64,000 nucleotides of DNA from NCBI RefSeq assembly GCF_004123195.1, contig NZ_SDLI01000004.1, positions 124,001 to 188,000 of the forward strand. The letters run 5' to 3'. The DNA comes from Ammoniphilus sp. CFH 90114. GTDB taxonomy: Bacteria > Bacillota > Bacilli > Aneurinibacillales > RAOX-1. Below the pieces are notes generated by a model. It was not told the origin of the DNA. It made no database searches and was given only the letters and a program-made list of their open reading frames with translations. A program made the position numbers and the translations under genes. Each line of letters begins with the position of its first letter. Position 1 is the stretch's first letter. Positions 10,040-19,115 of the stretch are shown here, piece after piece.

Positions 10040-10570
10040 TCACTTTCCTAATTCCATTTGATCCCAATAATCGGCTGTTGATAAATAAGAAGCAAATTGC
10101 TTACTTTCTTCGCGTCGTGCTTTCCTCATCATCGCTCTCTGAGGAGCCATTTCGTTCAACTTTTTTTCCTCTTCCGTGCTTGGGACGACAGCAGGTACCT
10201 GCAGCGGTTTCTTATTCTCATCTAAGGCCACAAAGGTTAAGAACGAGGTCGCCGCAATCCGACGTTCTCCCGTAAACAGATTTTCTGCAATAACCTTAAC
10301 AAAAACCTCCATGGATGTCTTCCCAGTAGATACCACATAGGATTCAAGGGTCACAGAGTCGTCTAAAGTAATCGGCATTAAAAAATCAACAGAATCCGTA
10401 GATGCCGTCACAACTTTTTGATGGCTGTGTCTGATGGCAGACAAGGAGGCAACATCGTCAATGTCAGACATTAATTTCCCTCCAAATAAGGTACCATGGG
10501 TATTCGTATTCGGTGGCATAACTCGACTCGTTTTCACAATACGGGATTCTTTACAATGCTTTGGTTCCAT
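10040..10570 (-). CDS. Hotdog-fold acyl-CoA thioesterase (YkhA/YciA-type)
   Basis: Hydrolyses acyl-CoA esters, probably in the cytoplasm. The 176-residue protein shows the single hotdog domain of the cytosolic acyl-CoA hydrolase family: NTHGTLFGGKLMSDIDDVASLSA near the N-terminus, then SVDFLMPI and the VFVKVIAENLFTGERRIAATSFLTFVALD strands. The C-terminal charged tail is typical of the Bacillus proteins. AGGAG lies 12 bases before the ATG. It is monocistronic. Confidence 0.9.
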   Translation of the reverse strand: MEPKHCKESRIVKTSRVMPPNTNTHGTLFGGKLMSDIDDVASLSAIRHSHQKVVTASTDSVDFLMPITLDDSVTLESYVVSTGKTSMEVFVKVIAENLFTGERRIAATSFLTFVALDENKKPLQVPAVVPSTEEEKKLNEMAPQRAMMRKARREESKQFASYLSTADYWDQMELGK

Positions 10571-10755
10571 CCTTGCCCATAGCTCCTTTGATCACCTTCT
10601 ATGTTATGTATCCTATCATTTATAGGAAGCGAAATGCTAGATTAATTTATTATTCCTAACCATCTCTACGATAATACATCAGTAACTTCCATTAAATAAG
10701 TAAACAAGTTATAATAACAGAATTAAATATACACAAATGAAAAGGAGTATGAAAC

Positions 10756-11355
10756 ATGAGCAACTTACAATCTGTCGTTGAAAAGTTTCGTCAACCTACA
10801 TATGATATTAATCCTATATTCTTAAATCGCTGGTCTCCTCGTTCCTTCCTAGAGAAGGATGTCCCTGAAGACGTCCTGCTAAGCCTGTTCGAAGCAGCAC
10901 GTTGGGCCCCTTCTGCCTTCAATCTGCAGCCATGGCGATTCATTCTTGCCCGCACGAAGGAAGATCGCGAAAAATTTTACACTTTTATCGGAGAATTCAA
11001 CCGGACATGGTGTGAGAACGCTCCCGTCTTGGCTCTTATCGTTTCACAGAACACCACAGATAAAGGCAAAAATAAATCACACTCGTTTGATGCAGGATCT
11101 GCTTGGGGTTATTTATCTTTGGAGGCTGTTAATAAAGGTCTCATTACCCATCCTATGACAGGTTTTGACTTCGATCAGGCACGTGAAGTTTTAAATGTAC
11201 CGGAAGAATACTCCATTGAAGCCCTCATCGCTATTGGGTACCAAGGGGAAAACAACAGCCTACCTGAGAACTTACAGCAAAGGGAGCAACCATCTCCTCG
11301 TCGTGAGTTAAGAGAATCCCTGTTTGAAGGCGGATTTGGTCGAGAGATAAAGTAG
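10756..11355 (+). CDS. Nitroreductase family protein
   Basis: FMN-dependent NAD(P)H oxidoreductase of 199 residues. Family features are the N-terminal RWSPRSF FMN-phosphate contact, EAARWAPSAFNLQPWRF, and the later GSAWGYLSLEA helix and EALIAIGYQG strand. The substrate cannot be told from sequence; family members reduce nitroaromatics, quinones or flavins. AAAAGGAG precedes the ATG by eight bases. It is a single gene whose transcript would run into the 52-bp tandem array, which is its first downstream feature. Confidence 0.88.
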   Translation: MSNLQSVVEKFRQPTYDINPIFLNRWSPRSFLEKDVPEDVLLSLFEAARWAPSAFNLQPWRFILARTKEDREKFYTFIGEFNRTWCENAPVLALIVSQNTTDKGKNKSHSFDAGSAWGYLSLEAVNKGLITHPMTGFDFDQAREVLNVPEEYSIEALIAIGYQGENNSLPENLQQREQPSPRRELRESLFEGGFGREIK

Positions 11356-11379
11356 ATCGGGAAACTAAATCACAAAAGA

Positions 11380-12177
11380 AGGGCTTCATCCGACCACTTT
11401 GACGCCCTCAAATCGTGGCCACGCCATTTTCAGGGCTTCATTCGACACGGTTGACGCCCTCAAATCGTGGCCACCCCATTTTTAGGGCTTCATTCAACCA
11501 CTTTGACGCCCTCAAATCGTGGCCACCCCATTTTTAGGGCTTCATTCAACCACTTTGACGCCCTCAAATCATAGCCACCCCATTTTCGGGGCTTCATTCG
11601 ACACGGTTGACGCCCTCAAATCATGGCCACGCCATTTTCAGGGCTTCATTCGACACGGTTGACGCCCTCAAATCATGGCCAGCTCGTTTTCCGGGCTTCA
11701 TTCGACACGATTGACGCCCTCAAATCGTGGCCACCCCATTTTTAGGGCTTCATTCAACCACTTTGACGCCCTCAAATCATGGCCACCCCATTTTTAGGGC
11801 TTCATTCAACCACTTTGACGCCCTCAAATCATAGCCACCCCATTTTCGGGGCTTCATTCGACACGGTTGACGCCCTCAAATCATGGCCACGCCATTTTCA
11901 GGGCTTCATTCGACACGGTTGACGCCCTCAAATCATGGCCAGCTCGTTTTCCGGGCTTCATTCGACACGATTGACGCCCTCAAATCGTGGCCACCCCATT
12001 TTTAGGGCTTCATTCAACCACTTTGACGCCCTCAAATCATGGCCAGCTCGTTTTCAGGGCTTCATTCAACCACTTTGACGCCCACAAATCACAGCCAGCT
12101 CGTTTTCAGGGCTTCATTCAACCACTTTGACGCCCACAAATCACAGCCAGCTCGTTTTCAGGGCTTCATTCAACCAC
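11380..12177. repeat. Tandem array of a 52-bp unit (15 full copies plus a partial copy)
   Basis: Every unit begins with (A/G/C)GGGCTTCATTC. Unit starts are 11380, 11432, 11484, 11536 and so on to 12160, exactly 52 bp apart with no indel. Units vary at a few linked positions (for example CGACACGGTTGA versus CAACCACTTTGA, and CACCCCATTTT versus CAGCTCGTTTT). A five-unit block of 260 bp (11484-11743) is repeated directly at 11744-12003 with one visible difference. Each unit can pair AGGGC with GCCCT 24 bases later, a possible hairpin. Fifty-two is not a multiple of three and no ribosome site leads into it, so it is not coding. There are no unique spacers, so it is not CRISPR. Confidence 0.97.
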
Positions 12178-12214
12178 AGCCCACATTCGTACAGCCTTGC
12201 ACTTTCCCCCCTCA

Positions 12215-12237
12215 CCCTGTCCGAATAAGACCCGCTT
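12215..12237. repeat. Copy of a dispersed CCTGTC(A/C)GAATA repeat
   Basis: CCCTGTCCGAATAAGACCCG followed by CTT closely matches the copy at 53200-53222 (CCCTGTCAGAATAAAACCCG then ATT). It lies at the end of the 52-bp array. Confidence 0.5.
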
Positions 12238-12256
12238 TCAGACTCCCTTACGTTTG

Positions 12257-12805
12257 CTAGGCTCTTCTCAAATCTTCTTTCTTACTCCGTAAAACGGTTA
12301 TAAAACCATCCAAGATATCATGACTAACAGCAAAGCCCTTTCTTTTATAGAATTCAAGGGCGTTGTAATTCCCATTAGAAACGTAAATAAAATAATCCTC
12401 TACATCATCAAATCCCTTCAACCATTCCATCGACATATCAAACAAGGTTGAACCAACCCCGTGTTTCTGATACTCTTCTCTGATATAGAATTGGGATAAA
12501 CACCCCACATTTTTTCTGCGAACAGAATCAAGGTCAAAGAAAGTGGCAAACTCATTAGAATACGTTTCTTTAGGAGAGATATTAGAATAAACGTAACCTA
12601 CTATTCTATCGGCGTCCTTCACTACTACAATAAAATTATGTATGGCCTTTTTTATAGAAGGTACCATTCTCGTTTCAAAGTTCATACTATCAAATAACTC
12701 TGTTCTGATGTGGGATTTGGATTTTTGGAAAGCCATGAGTTCGTTACACAAGTCTCTACAAACTTCCATTTTTTCTTCCGATATGACCTCATATACTAGA
12801 TTCAT
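12257..12805 (-). CDS. GNAT family N-acetyltransferase
   Basis: Acetyl-CoA-dependent acetyltransferase of 182 residues. The GNAT core is visible: a beta strand leading to the acetyl-CoA pyrophosphate loop YQKHGVGSTLFDMSMEWL, then YFIYVSNGNYNALEFYKRKGF. The acceptor substrate is unknown. The ATG at 12805 is preceded by AGGAGTGAAAAAT; the GTG nine bases upstream lies within that site. It is divergent from the HxlR regulator, with 128 bp between the starts, so the regulator may control it. Confidence 0.85.
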   Translation of the reverse strand: MNLVYEVISEEKMEVCRDLCNELMAFQKSKSHIRTELFDSMNFETRMVPSIKKAIHNFIVVVKDADRIVGYVYSNISPKETYSNEFATFFDLDSVRRKNVGCLSQFYIREEYQKHGVGSTLFDMSMEWLKGFDDVEDYFIYVSNGNYNALEFYKRKGFAVSHDILDGFITVLRSKKEDLRRA

Positions 12806-12933
12806 ATTTTTCACTCCTATTAATCTGATCTATCATACTCTAGCTAAATTCATTTTAATGTATAATGAAAAGAAAACAAGAATGCAGGTATTTCTTACTA
12901 AGTCAGGAAAAACTGATTAAAGGAGACTCTTTG

Positions 12934-13269
12934 ATGAGTAGTGAAAAAAAAGAAATAAATAATTATAATGACTGTCCTTTAACCTTCGCCTTGAACATCA
13001 TTGGAGGAAAATGGAGACTTCCTATCATCTGGGCGTTGTGGAAAAACAAGACGTTGCGTTACAACGAATTGAAAAGAAATGTATCTGGCATAACAAATAT
13101 GATGTTAGCTCAATCCTTAAAAGAAATGGAGACTTACGGACTTATTGTTCGAAAACAATATATGGAAATTCCCCCAAGGGTTGAATATTCCTTGACTAAT
13201 GCAGGGGTAGATCTTGTACAAAACCTGGAATCACTAGCCAAATGGGGGAAGAGGATGCAGGAGAAATAG
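12934..13269 (+). CDS. HxlR family winged-helix transcriptional regulator
   Basis: DNA-binding protein of 111 residues with the HxlR signature NDCPLTFALNIIGGKWRLPIIWAL, a winged helix (LRYNELKRNVSGITNMMLAQSLKEME) and a PPRVEYSLT wing. HxlR proteins respond to aldehydes, quinones or disulfide stress, usually through the N-terminal Cys, present here (NDCP). The ATG at 12934 follows AAAGGAGA. It is divergent from the acetyltransferase, its likely target by position. Confidence 0.9.
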   Translation: MSSEKKEINNYNDCPLTFALNIIGGKWRLPIIWALWKNKTLRYNELKRNVSGITNMMLAQSLKEMETYGLIVRKQYMEIPPRVEYSLTNAGVDLVQNLESLAKWGKRMQEK

Positions 13270-13273
13270 AAAA

Positions 13274-13312
13274 AAAAGGACAGAAGAACGAATTCTTTCT
13301 TCTGCCCTTTTA
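13274..13312. terminator. Bidirectional terminator between hxlR-type gene and ABC permease
   Basis: AAAAGGACAGAAGAA pairs with TTCTTCTGCCCTTTT (one mismatch). A and T tracts on both sides serve the two convergent genes. Confidence 0.85.
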
Positions 13313-13319
13313 TTTATTG

Positions 13320-14300
13320 TTAATACACATCCTGCCTAGTAAAGACGCTAAAGGAAACAAGCAGTGCACCAATCCCCCATACGGCTAGTACAACTAAAGA
13401 AAAGCCGAGGGTCATACCTTCAATAGGCGGTGTGTTTCCTGCCAAATAATCGGTAACCTTTAAATTAATCATAAATAGATACTTTGCGGATTCCCATGAA
13501 GCCACCATGTTGTTTAATATAGCTCCAGAAATCAAAGCCGCTAACATCACTCCCATACCCGCCGCTGTGCTTCGCATTAAAACAGACAGCATGAAGGTAA
13601 GGGTACCCACGATCAACGCCACAAACCATACTAAACCGAAAACCATCAGCAAATATTGCCATTGTGGGATCAGGTGAACACCAGCTGTATTCAACTCTCC
13701 CCCCTCAACCGTAAATCCGGTAATGACCGGTGCTGCCCATCCTCCATAACCGAAGACGACGCCAGAGATGAGATAGGAAAGCAGACCGAACATAGCCACA
13801 ATGAAGGAAACCGAGAGCACTAAGGTGATATACTTGCTCATGAGGATTTTCCAGCGCCGAACCGGCCGAGTTAGAAGGAGCTTCACTGTCCCCCCGCTCC
13901 GTTCGGAGGAAACCAAGTCGGCAGCCACTACCATAACCATCAGCGGGATAAACAGATTGATTGCATTCTCTGCAAACATGCGCATGAACGTTGGAGCTCC
14001 CGGCTCCATCGGATTAATATCACTATCTAGGTAATACTGCTGCTGCTGAATACGTAATTGCAGTTGGCTTCTCCATTCATCCGAAATTCTGCTGCTAGTA
14101 AGGCGATTCTGGGTGTCGATAATTTGTTGCTGAAGCGTCGTCCGCCAATCCACTGTCCCTAATCTCTCGACTGTTCTTTCCACAACCTTAAATTGAGCAT
14201 AAGTGAACATTCCCACGAGCACACTAATAATCAGGGCAATCACGACCAGCTTTTTCTTACGGACGAGCTTAAGCATTTCATTTTGAACTAGATTAATCAA
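13320..14300 (-). CDS. ABC-2 type transporter permease
   Basis: Membrane subunit of about 326 residues. An N-terminal helix (LVVIALIISVLVGMFTYA) is followed by a roughly 80-residue extracytoplasmic region rich in Gln, then five helices that include the ABC-2 signature SSERSGGTVKLLLTRPVRRWKILMSKY. This is the NatB/YxlG/BcrB kind of exporter permease. The most likely start is the TTG at 14300, which follows AGGAGGTGAAACGG and overlaps the ATPase stop by 8 bp; the GTG at 14309 lies inside that site. Cargo is unknown. Confidence 0.85.
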   Translation of the reverse strand: MINLVQNEMLKLVRKKKLVVIALIISVLVGMFTYAQFKVVERTVERLGTVDWRTTLQQQIIDTQNRLTSSRISDEWRSQLQLRIQQQQYYLDSDINPMEPGAPTFMRMFAENAINLFIPLMVMVVAADLVSSERSGGTVKLLLTRPVRRWKILMSKYITLVLSVSFIVAMFGLLSYLISGVVFGYGGWAAPVITGFTVEGGELNTAGVHLIPQWQYLLMVFGLVWFVALIVGTLTFMLSVLMRSTAAGMGVMLAALISGAILNNMVASWESAKYLFMINLKVTDYLAGNTPPIEGMTLGFSLVVLAVWGIGALLVSFSVFTRQDVY

Positions 14301-15204
14301 CCGTTTCACCTCCTGTCAATTCAAGGAATAGATCCTCCAGCGCAGGGAGTTTTCTTTGCATTTCTTTTACCTCTACGCCCTGTTCCACTAGATTTCGATT
14401 CCACACCGCTGCATACTCATCGCTATATGTCGTGACAAGTGTCCCTTCAGGCCCAACAGATACAGGCGTCCATTGTTCTAGTAAGGCTTTAGCCTTGTCC
14501 TGAGGAGTCACCCGCCAAATTAATCTTTCCTGCAAAGATAGAAGAGAATCAACCGTATCTACTTTAATGATTTCTCCTCTTGATATAATCGCGACTCGAT
14601 CACACATGAGTTGAATTTCACTCAGCAAGTGACTAGAAACCAAGACACTAAGTCCTTCTTCCTCTGCCAAGTATCGAATAAAACCGCGCATCTCTCGAAT
14701 TCCAGCCGGGTCAAGACCGTTTGTTGGTTCATCGAGGATCAGAACCTTCGGCTTTCCAAGAAGAGCCTGAGCAATGCCCAGCCGCTGTCTCATTCCTAAG
14801 GAGTACGTCTTAACCGGATCATGGATTCGTTCCTGTAACCGTACTAGTTTCACAACAGAATCCATGTGCTCACGATCGACTTGGGGCAGCATATGGGCAA
14901 AATGTTCGAGATTTTCCCACCCTGTTAGATAAGGATAGAGCTCGGGATTTTCTACGATACACCCTAGTTGACTCATGGCTTTGACAAAGTCCTTTTCCAC
15001 ATTATATCCGCAAATTTCAATCGAGCCTGCCGTGGGTTTAATTAAGCTTACGAGCATGCGAATGGTCGTGGTCTTCCCCGCCCCGTTAGGCCCTAGAAAA
15101 CCAAAGACCTCTCCTCTTTTCAGTTCAAAGTCCAGCCCCTTAATAATTTCCTTTTTGCCGATCGTTTTTCGAAGTCCTTTCACCGAAAGCGTAATCTCGC
15201 TCAT
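14293..15204 (-). CDS. ABC transporter ATP-binding protein (bacitracin/drug-exporter type)
   Basis: ATPase of 303 residues. Walker A GPNGAGKTT, Q-loop region, signature motif SLGMRQRLGIAQALLGKP, Walker B VLILDEPTNGLDP and the H-loop VSSHLLSE are all intact, so it should be active. A C-terminal domain of about 80 residues is typical of BcrA/CcmA-like ATPases. It overlaps the permease gene, so the two are translationally coupled. No sensor kinase or peptide biosynthesis gene is next to it, so a role in antibiotic resistance is only a guess. Confidence 0.9.
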   Translation of the reverse strand: MSEITLSVKGLRKTIGKKEIIKGLDFELKRGEVFGFLGPNGAGKTTTIRMLVSLIKPTAGSIEICGYNVEKDFVKAMSQLGCIVENPELYPYLTGWENLEHFAHMLPQVDREHMDSVVKLVRLQERIHDPVKTYSLGMRQRLGIAQALLGKPKVLILDEPTNGLDPAGIREMRGFIRYLAEEEGLSVLVSSHLLSEIQLMCDRVAIISRGEIIKVDTVDSLLSLQERLIWRVTPQDKAKALLEQWTPVSVGPEGTLVTTYSDEYAAVWNRNLVEQGVEVKEMQRKLPALEDLFLELTGGETVD

Positions 15205-15217
15205 CTTTTATTCCCCT

Positions 15218-15994
15218 TTACTTTGTAATCAATGCAGCGACACGCTCCGCCATCATCTGATACCCGATTGTATTCGGGTGGAATTTATCTGAGAATAAAA
15301 AGTCATCTACTTGTAATTGAAAGAGATCAAAAGTAGGTACGAACACACTATGCTTGTCCTGGTCGAGCCACTCATTGGTCTCATAGTTCCACTGGCGTAC
15401 CGCCTTTGTCGTGATATCTGAATCATCGAGGTTAATGAATGGGTTATACAACCCTAAATAATAGATCGTAGCGTCCTGATTGACAGACCGAATTTCATTC
15501 GTAATTTGCTTAAAGTTTACTAGATATTCCTCACGAAGCTTATCGATCGCATCCACATCAAGATCAATAAGAGTTCTTCCTCCACGGAAAAGGTCATTTC
15601 CACCGATGGTCATGACAATCCAATCCGCGTCTTGGATCTGCCGTTTTACTTCTTGCTGTTTTACAAGCTCGAGCAATTGATCAGAACGATAACCCTTCAC
15701 ACCAAGATTTTGAAGAACCACCTTCTCACCGGATTGTTCCTCTAAGAGATCGACTAAATAGCCAACATAGCCCTTGCCATTGGAATCTCCTGTTCCTCTC
15801 GTGAGAGAATCGCCCAAGGCTACGAGAGTTCTTCCTTCTACAGCCTTTTCCGAGCTATTAGCTTCCGTTTTTGTCACTGATGCAGCAACGGTACCGAAAA
15901 AGTGACTTTGCAAGGTCAAACCAAACCCTATTAACAAAAGCAAAAAGGATAAACCAGATAAAACAGTAATCATTTTTACCGTATACTTTTGCAC
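15218..15994 (-). CDS. SGNH/GDSL-type lipase or esterase, membrane-anchored
   Basis: Extracytoplasmic hydrolase of 258 residues with an N-terminal hydrophobic helix. The SGNH blocks are present: I VALGDSLTRGTGD (Ser), II NLGVKG (Gly), III GGND (Asn) and V DKFHPN (Asp and His). It resembles Bacillus YpmR. The GTG at 15994 follows AGAGGTGGAGAT. It is only 13 bp upstream of the ABC ATPase gene, so it probably heads a three-gene operon. Confidence 0.87.
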   Translation of the reverse strand: MQKYTVKMITVLSGLSFLLLLIGFGLTLQSHFFGTVAASVTKTEANSSEKAVEGRTLVALGDSLTRGTGDSNGKGYVGYLVDLLEEQSGEKVVLQNLGVKGYRSDQLLELVKQQEVKRQIQDADWIVMTIGGNDLFRGGRTLIDLDVDAIDKLREEYLVNFKQITNEIRSVNQDATIYYLGLYNPFINLDDSDITTKAVRQWNYETNEWLDQDKHSVFVPTFDLFQLQVDDFLFSDKFHPNTIGYQMMAERVAALITK

Positions 15995-16145
15995 ATCTCC
16001 ACCTCTTTCTGCCTACTCTAAGACTAATTGTATCATTTCCACTTTAGAAACGTGAACAACGCAAATTATAGTAAAGAACATTGAACTAAGCTCGTACATC
16101 CCCTTTATACGTAGGAGTCGTCAATCTGTTTCATCTTCTTTATAG

Positions 16146-16193
16146 AAAAAAGGGCAAAGTCCAAAAGCCATAAACTTTTGGACTCTACCCCTT
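16146..16193 (-). terminator. Terminator of the aldehyde dehydrogenase gene
   Basis: A long stem built on AGTCCAAAAG/CTTTTGGACT and extended by AAGGGG/GCCCTT, followed by a T6 tract on the minus strand, 10 bp after the gene stop. Confidence 0.9.
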
Positions 16194-16203
16194 GTTTATT
16201 TCA

Positions 16204-17670
16204 TTATGCTTTGATCGTTACCGTTTTAATGGTAGTGAAGAATTCCATGGCGGCTCTTCCTTGCTCTCTCGCCTGAGTGCTAGAGGCCTTTACCCCACCG
16301 AATGGAGCCTGCAGTTCTACACCTGAGCTCTCACCATTCACTCGGATCATACCGGCTTCAATTTCATTTAAGTATTGGAAGACTTCGTTTAGATGATTGG
16401 TAAAAATGGAGGCACTTAGACCATATTTCACATCATTGGCTACTTGTAGCGCCTCATCTAAAGAGTCGACCTTTATCAGCGCTAAAACAGGACCGAACAC
16501 TTCTTCTTGAGCAATCCACATGGACGGATCAACATTCTCAATTAAAGTAGGTTCGATAAAATAACCGTATGCCATTTCATCCTGATCCAACGGCTTTCCA
16601 CCCCAGACTACATGTCCACCTTCATCGATCCCTTTTTGAATCGCAGCCAGAACATTATGATACTGGTTCTGAGATGCAACAGGTCCCATATACGTATCTG
16701 CTGCTAATCCATTCCCTACTTTTATACCCTTTACTTTTTGCAGGACTTTCTCGCGGAATTCGTCATAAACCTCTTTAACAACGATAGCCCGGCTCGTTGC
16801 TGTACATTTTTGTCCCGAGGACTTCATACTTCCGCTCACCGTTAACTCTGCTGCTAGCTCCAAGTCAGCATTTTGGGTAACAACAACCGGATTTTTTCCA
16901 CCCATTTCCAATTGGTACTTAGCTCCGCGCTCTAGTGCTTTTAAAGCAATCAACTGTCCCACTTGGTTTGATCCCGTAAACGAAATAGCTTTCACATCCG
17001 GATGCTCAGTAAGGGCATTCCCAACCTTACTCCCTGAACCACTCACAACATTGATTACACCAGGAGGAAAACCTGCTTCTTGTAGACATTCCATGACCTT
17101 CATAGCCGTTACGGTTGCTTCCAAGGCAGGCTTCATCACAACGGTATTCCCATAAATGAGGGCTGGAGCCATCTTCCAAATAGGGATAGCAACAGGGAAG
17201 TTCCATGGTGTTATGAGTCCAACTACACCTAAAGGAGAACGGGATGTAAATAGAAGGGTCCCTTCCTCGTTAGAGGGAATGACTTCCCCAATGGATCTCA
17301 TCCCTTCACTGGAATAGTATCGCAAAATGGCTACCGCCCGCATTACTTCTCCTTTTGCCTCCGCTAATGTCTTTCCCATTTCACGGGTTAACGTTTCGGC
17401 AATATCGTTGACTCTTTGTTCCATAAGATCTGCCGCTTTCCGCAACACATCCCCGCGTGCTCCTCCTGACAGCTTAGACCAATGAGGAAACGCCGACTTT
17501 GCTGCTTTAACCGCCATGTCCACGTCCTCCGCTGTAGATAACGGTACGTAACCCACGATCTCTCTATAATCGGCTGGATTAATGCTTTTCTCCACTTCTT
17601 GTTTTTGAGCGTCTACCCATTGACCATTGATTAGATTCTGATACGTCTTAACTTCTGTTTTTACTGTCAT
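16204..17670 (-). CDS. Aldehyde dehydrogenase family protein (possibly 2-oxoglutarate semialdehyde type)
   Basis: NAD(P)+-dependent aldehyde dehydrogenase of 488 residues. Key residues are visible: [18 protein letters not shown] (Asn), LEMGGKNP (general base Glu), [11 protein letters not shown] (catalytic Cys) and EEVFGPVLA. Overall it looks closest to YcbD/GucD-like enzymes that oxidise alpha-ketoglutaric semialdehyde, but no sugar-acid genes are nearby to confirm that. The ATG at 17670 follows GAGGAGGAAAAATC. An unusual terminator-like hairpin sits in its leader. Confidence 0.88.
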   Translation of the reverse strand: MTVKTEVKTYQNLINGQWVDAQKQEVEKSINPADYREIVGYVPLSTAEDVDMAVKAAKSAFPHWSKLSGGARGDVLRKAADLMEQRVNDIAETLTREMGKTLAEAKGEVMRAVAILRYYSSEGMRSIGEVIPSNEEGTLLFTSRSPLGVVGLITPWNFPVAIPIWKMAPALIYGNTVVMKPALEATVTAMKVMECLQEAGFPPGVINVVSGSGSKVGNALTEHPDVKAISFTGSNQVGQLIALKALERGAKYQLEMGGKNPVVVTQNADLELAAELTVSGSMKSSGQKCTATSRAIVVKEVYDEFREKVLQKVKGIKVGNGLAADTYMGPVASQNQYHNVLAAIQKGIDEGGHVVWGGKPLDQDEMAYGYFIEPTLIENVDPSMWIAQEEVFGPVLALIKVDSLDEALQVANDVKYGLSASIFTNHLNEVFQYLNEIEAGMIRVNGESSGVELQAPFGGVKASSTQAREQGRAAMEFFTTIKTVTIKA

Positions 17671-17723
17671 GATTTTTCCTCCTCGTGATCTGTATTTTTC
17701 GTCCAAGCGATGACCGAAGAAAA

Positions 17724-17780
17724 CAAAAAAAGCCAATTATATTTCTGAGGGCATACTTACCCTACAAAATATAACTGGCT
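17724..17780 (-). terminator. Terminator-like hairpin in the leader of the aldehyde dehydrogenase gene
   Basis: On the minus strand AGCCAGTTATATTT pairs with AAATATAATTGGCT around a loop that itself contains an AGGG/CCCT pairing, and seven Ts follow. It ends 54 bp upstream of the aldehyde dehydrogenase start and no minus-strand gene lies just before it. It may be an attenuator. Confidence 0.65.
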
Positions 17781-17860
17781 CTATTCCACTTTAACTCTTC
17801 GATTGCTCGAAGTTCAGCAGATTTATCAGTTTCATTAGGTTATTCAACTGTATTGTACTT

Positions 17861-17918
17861 AAAAAAGAAGCATCACTGATCTTAGAAGAGGTAATCTACA
17901 AGGAGTGATGTTTTTCTT
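17861..17918. terminator. Bidirectional terminator-like long hairpin
   Basis: AAGAAGCATCACT pairs with AGTGATGTTTTTCTT almost perfectly, with a loop of about 26 bases. A- and T-rich flanks would work on both strands. No other feature was seen in 17784-18070. Confidence 0.55.
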
Positions 17919-18082
17919 ATTTATAATATTATAATAGTTTCAAACTAAAGGACATGTCAATCATTAATTTGCTCTTATTGGTTTTTATTAGTTCCTATTG
18001 GTATAAGCCTGCCAAACTCATAAAAAATTTCAAGAGGTTCATATTAAAAAAGGACGTTCATCAACAGGAAAGGAGGATATGT

Positions 18083-18247
18083 ATGCCGGATCGCAAACAA
18101 CCTAATGACCAAGCACAAAGGAAAAATGCCGTTGGTCAAATTCAAGAGCAACTAGAAAATCAGGCACAAGCCCTAGAAACGGTTCAATCTAACCAACAAC
18201 AAAATGCCAAAGCAGTGGCATCGGTACAACAAGACCAAATGGATTAA
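18083..18247 (+). CDS. Small Gln-rich hydrophilic protein, unknown
   Basis: 54 residues, soluble, rich in Gln, Asn and Ala, with a regular pattern suited to a coiled coil (IQEQLENQAQALETVQ). It starts at an ATG behind a near-perfect AAAGGAGGATATGT, which is the main evidence that it is real. I do not recognise a family. It stands alone between two minus-strand genes. Small abundant proteins of this kind occur in spore-formers, but a spore role is speculation. Confidence 0.6.
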   Translation: MPDRKQPNDQAQRKNAVGQIQEQLENQAQALETVQSNQQQNAKAVASVQQDQMD

Positions 18248-18497
18248 TATTTTAATGAAAAGGCAGGAAACGGGGCGAACTATTATACAAGTTCATGAAA
18301 AGTCCGTAATTGGTAAACCGTAAAAAGAGTGAGCTGTAATCCGTAATCCGTCTAATCTTTGGCAATGGATTAATTAAAAGAAAACATTCTTTTGATACGC
18401 TCAAAAGATAAGCGGTGCCCACAATATCCTGCCTTTTCTGCTGGATTACACCAGCCGTGAAGGGACAATCATCTTACCCCCTCAAGGCTAGGTACCC

Positions 18498-19028
18498 CTA
18501 ATCTATATACTTGCTTGCGTCAAACGGAATAGATACCATATGGTTTTGGTGTTCAATGGATGCTGAAAGACGATTGACCTGTCGTTCAAGTTTGAGTGCT
18601 TTTTGCCTATAGACTTCTGGATCGTACAAGGCAACCGTCATCAGAGAGGAAGCATCACTACTAGGCCCTCTTCGCCCTCTTTCCATCAACCGCTCCGTTT
18701 TCTTACGTGTTGAGAAAGATTTTAACTGATTAAGATCCATCCTTAATTGTTTGGCCAGTTCAATCGCTTCCATTAAAGTGACCTCTTCTCCGTTCCAGGT
18801 CATTTTCTGACTTAGATTTGCTTCCGTAACCAATCGACCTAGGACGCGATAATCCCGCTGTAATTCATAAATTTCCTCGCTAATGATATCCATAGTCCGA
18901 GGATAAGGCTCATAACTATCGCCTTTTTCTATAATGACATAAGCGTGTTCCCAGCGCTCCGAAAACAGTTCGTTAATTCGCCGTTCGAGCATCTTTCTCA
19001 ACGGAATCGCTTCAGCTAACGTAATCAT
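18498..19028 (-). CDS. DIP1984-like coiled-coil protein
   Basis: 176 residues, mostly charged helix. The opening ITLAEAIPLRKMLERRINEL, the central NGEEVTLMEAIELAKQLRMDLNQL and the closing YRQKALKLERQVNRLSASIE resemble the DIP1984 (septicolysin-like) family of unknown function. No catalytic motif is evident. The ATG at 19028 has GGAGGGATAAAAGG upstream; the longer reading begins before that site. It is monocistronic. Confidence 0.55.
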   Translation of the reverse strand: MITLAEAIPLRKMLERRINELFSERWEHAYVIIEKGDSYEPYPRTMDIISEEIYELQRDYRVLGRLVTEANLSQKMTWNGEEVTLMEAIELAKQLRMDLNQLKSFSTRKKTERLMERGRRGPSSDASSLMTVALYDPEVYRQKALKLERQVNRLSASIEHQNHMVSIPFDASKYID

Positions 19029-19115
19029 CCTTTTATCCCTCCAATCCAACTCTACTATTTATAGACGTGACTCCCACCCTAAAAGTTACACACTCACATC
19101 AAAAAAAGAACAGCA

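Noticed and set aside
11380-12177. CRISPR array
   Set aside because: The whole 52-bp unit is repeated without unique spacers, and no cas genes are nearby.
12039-12260. Open frame running through the end of the 52-bp array
   Set aside because: It consists of translated repeat, has no ribosome site, and the 52-bp period shifts frame in each unit.
17954-18082. N-terminal extension of the small Gln-rich protein
   Set aside because: The AAAGGAGGATATGT site at 18069-18082 sets the start at 18083.
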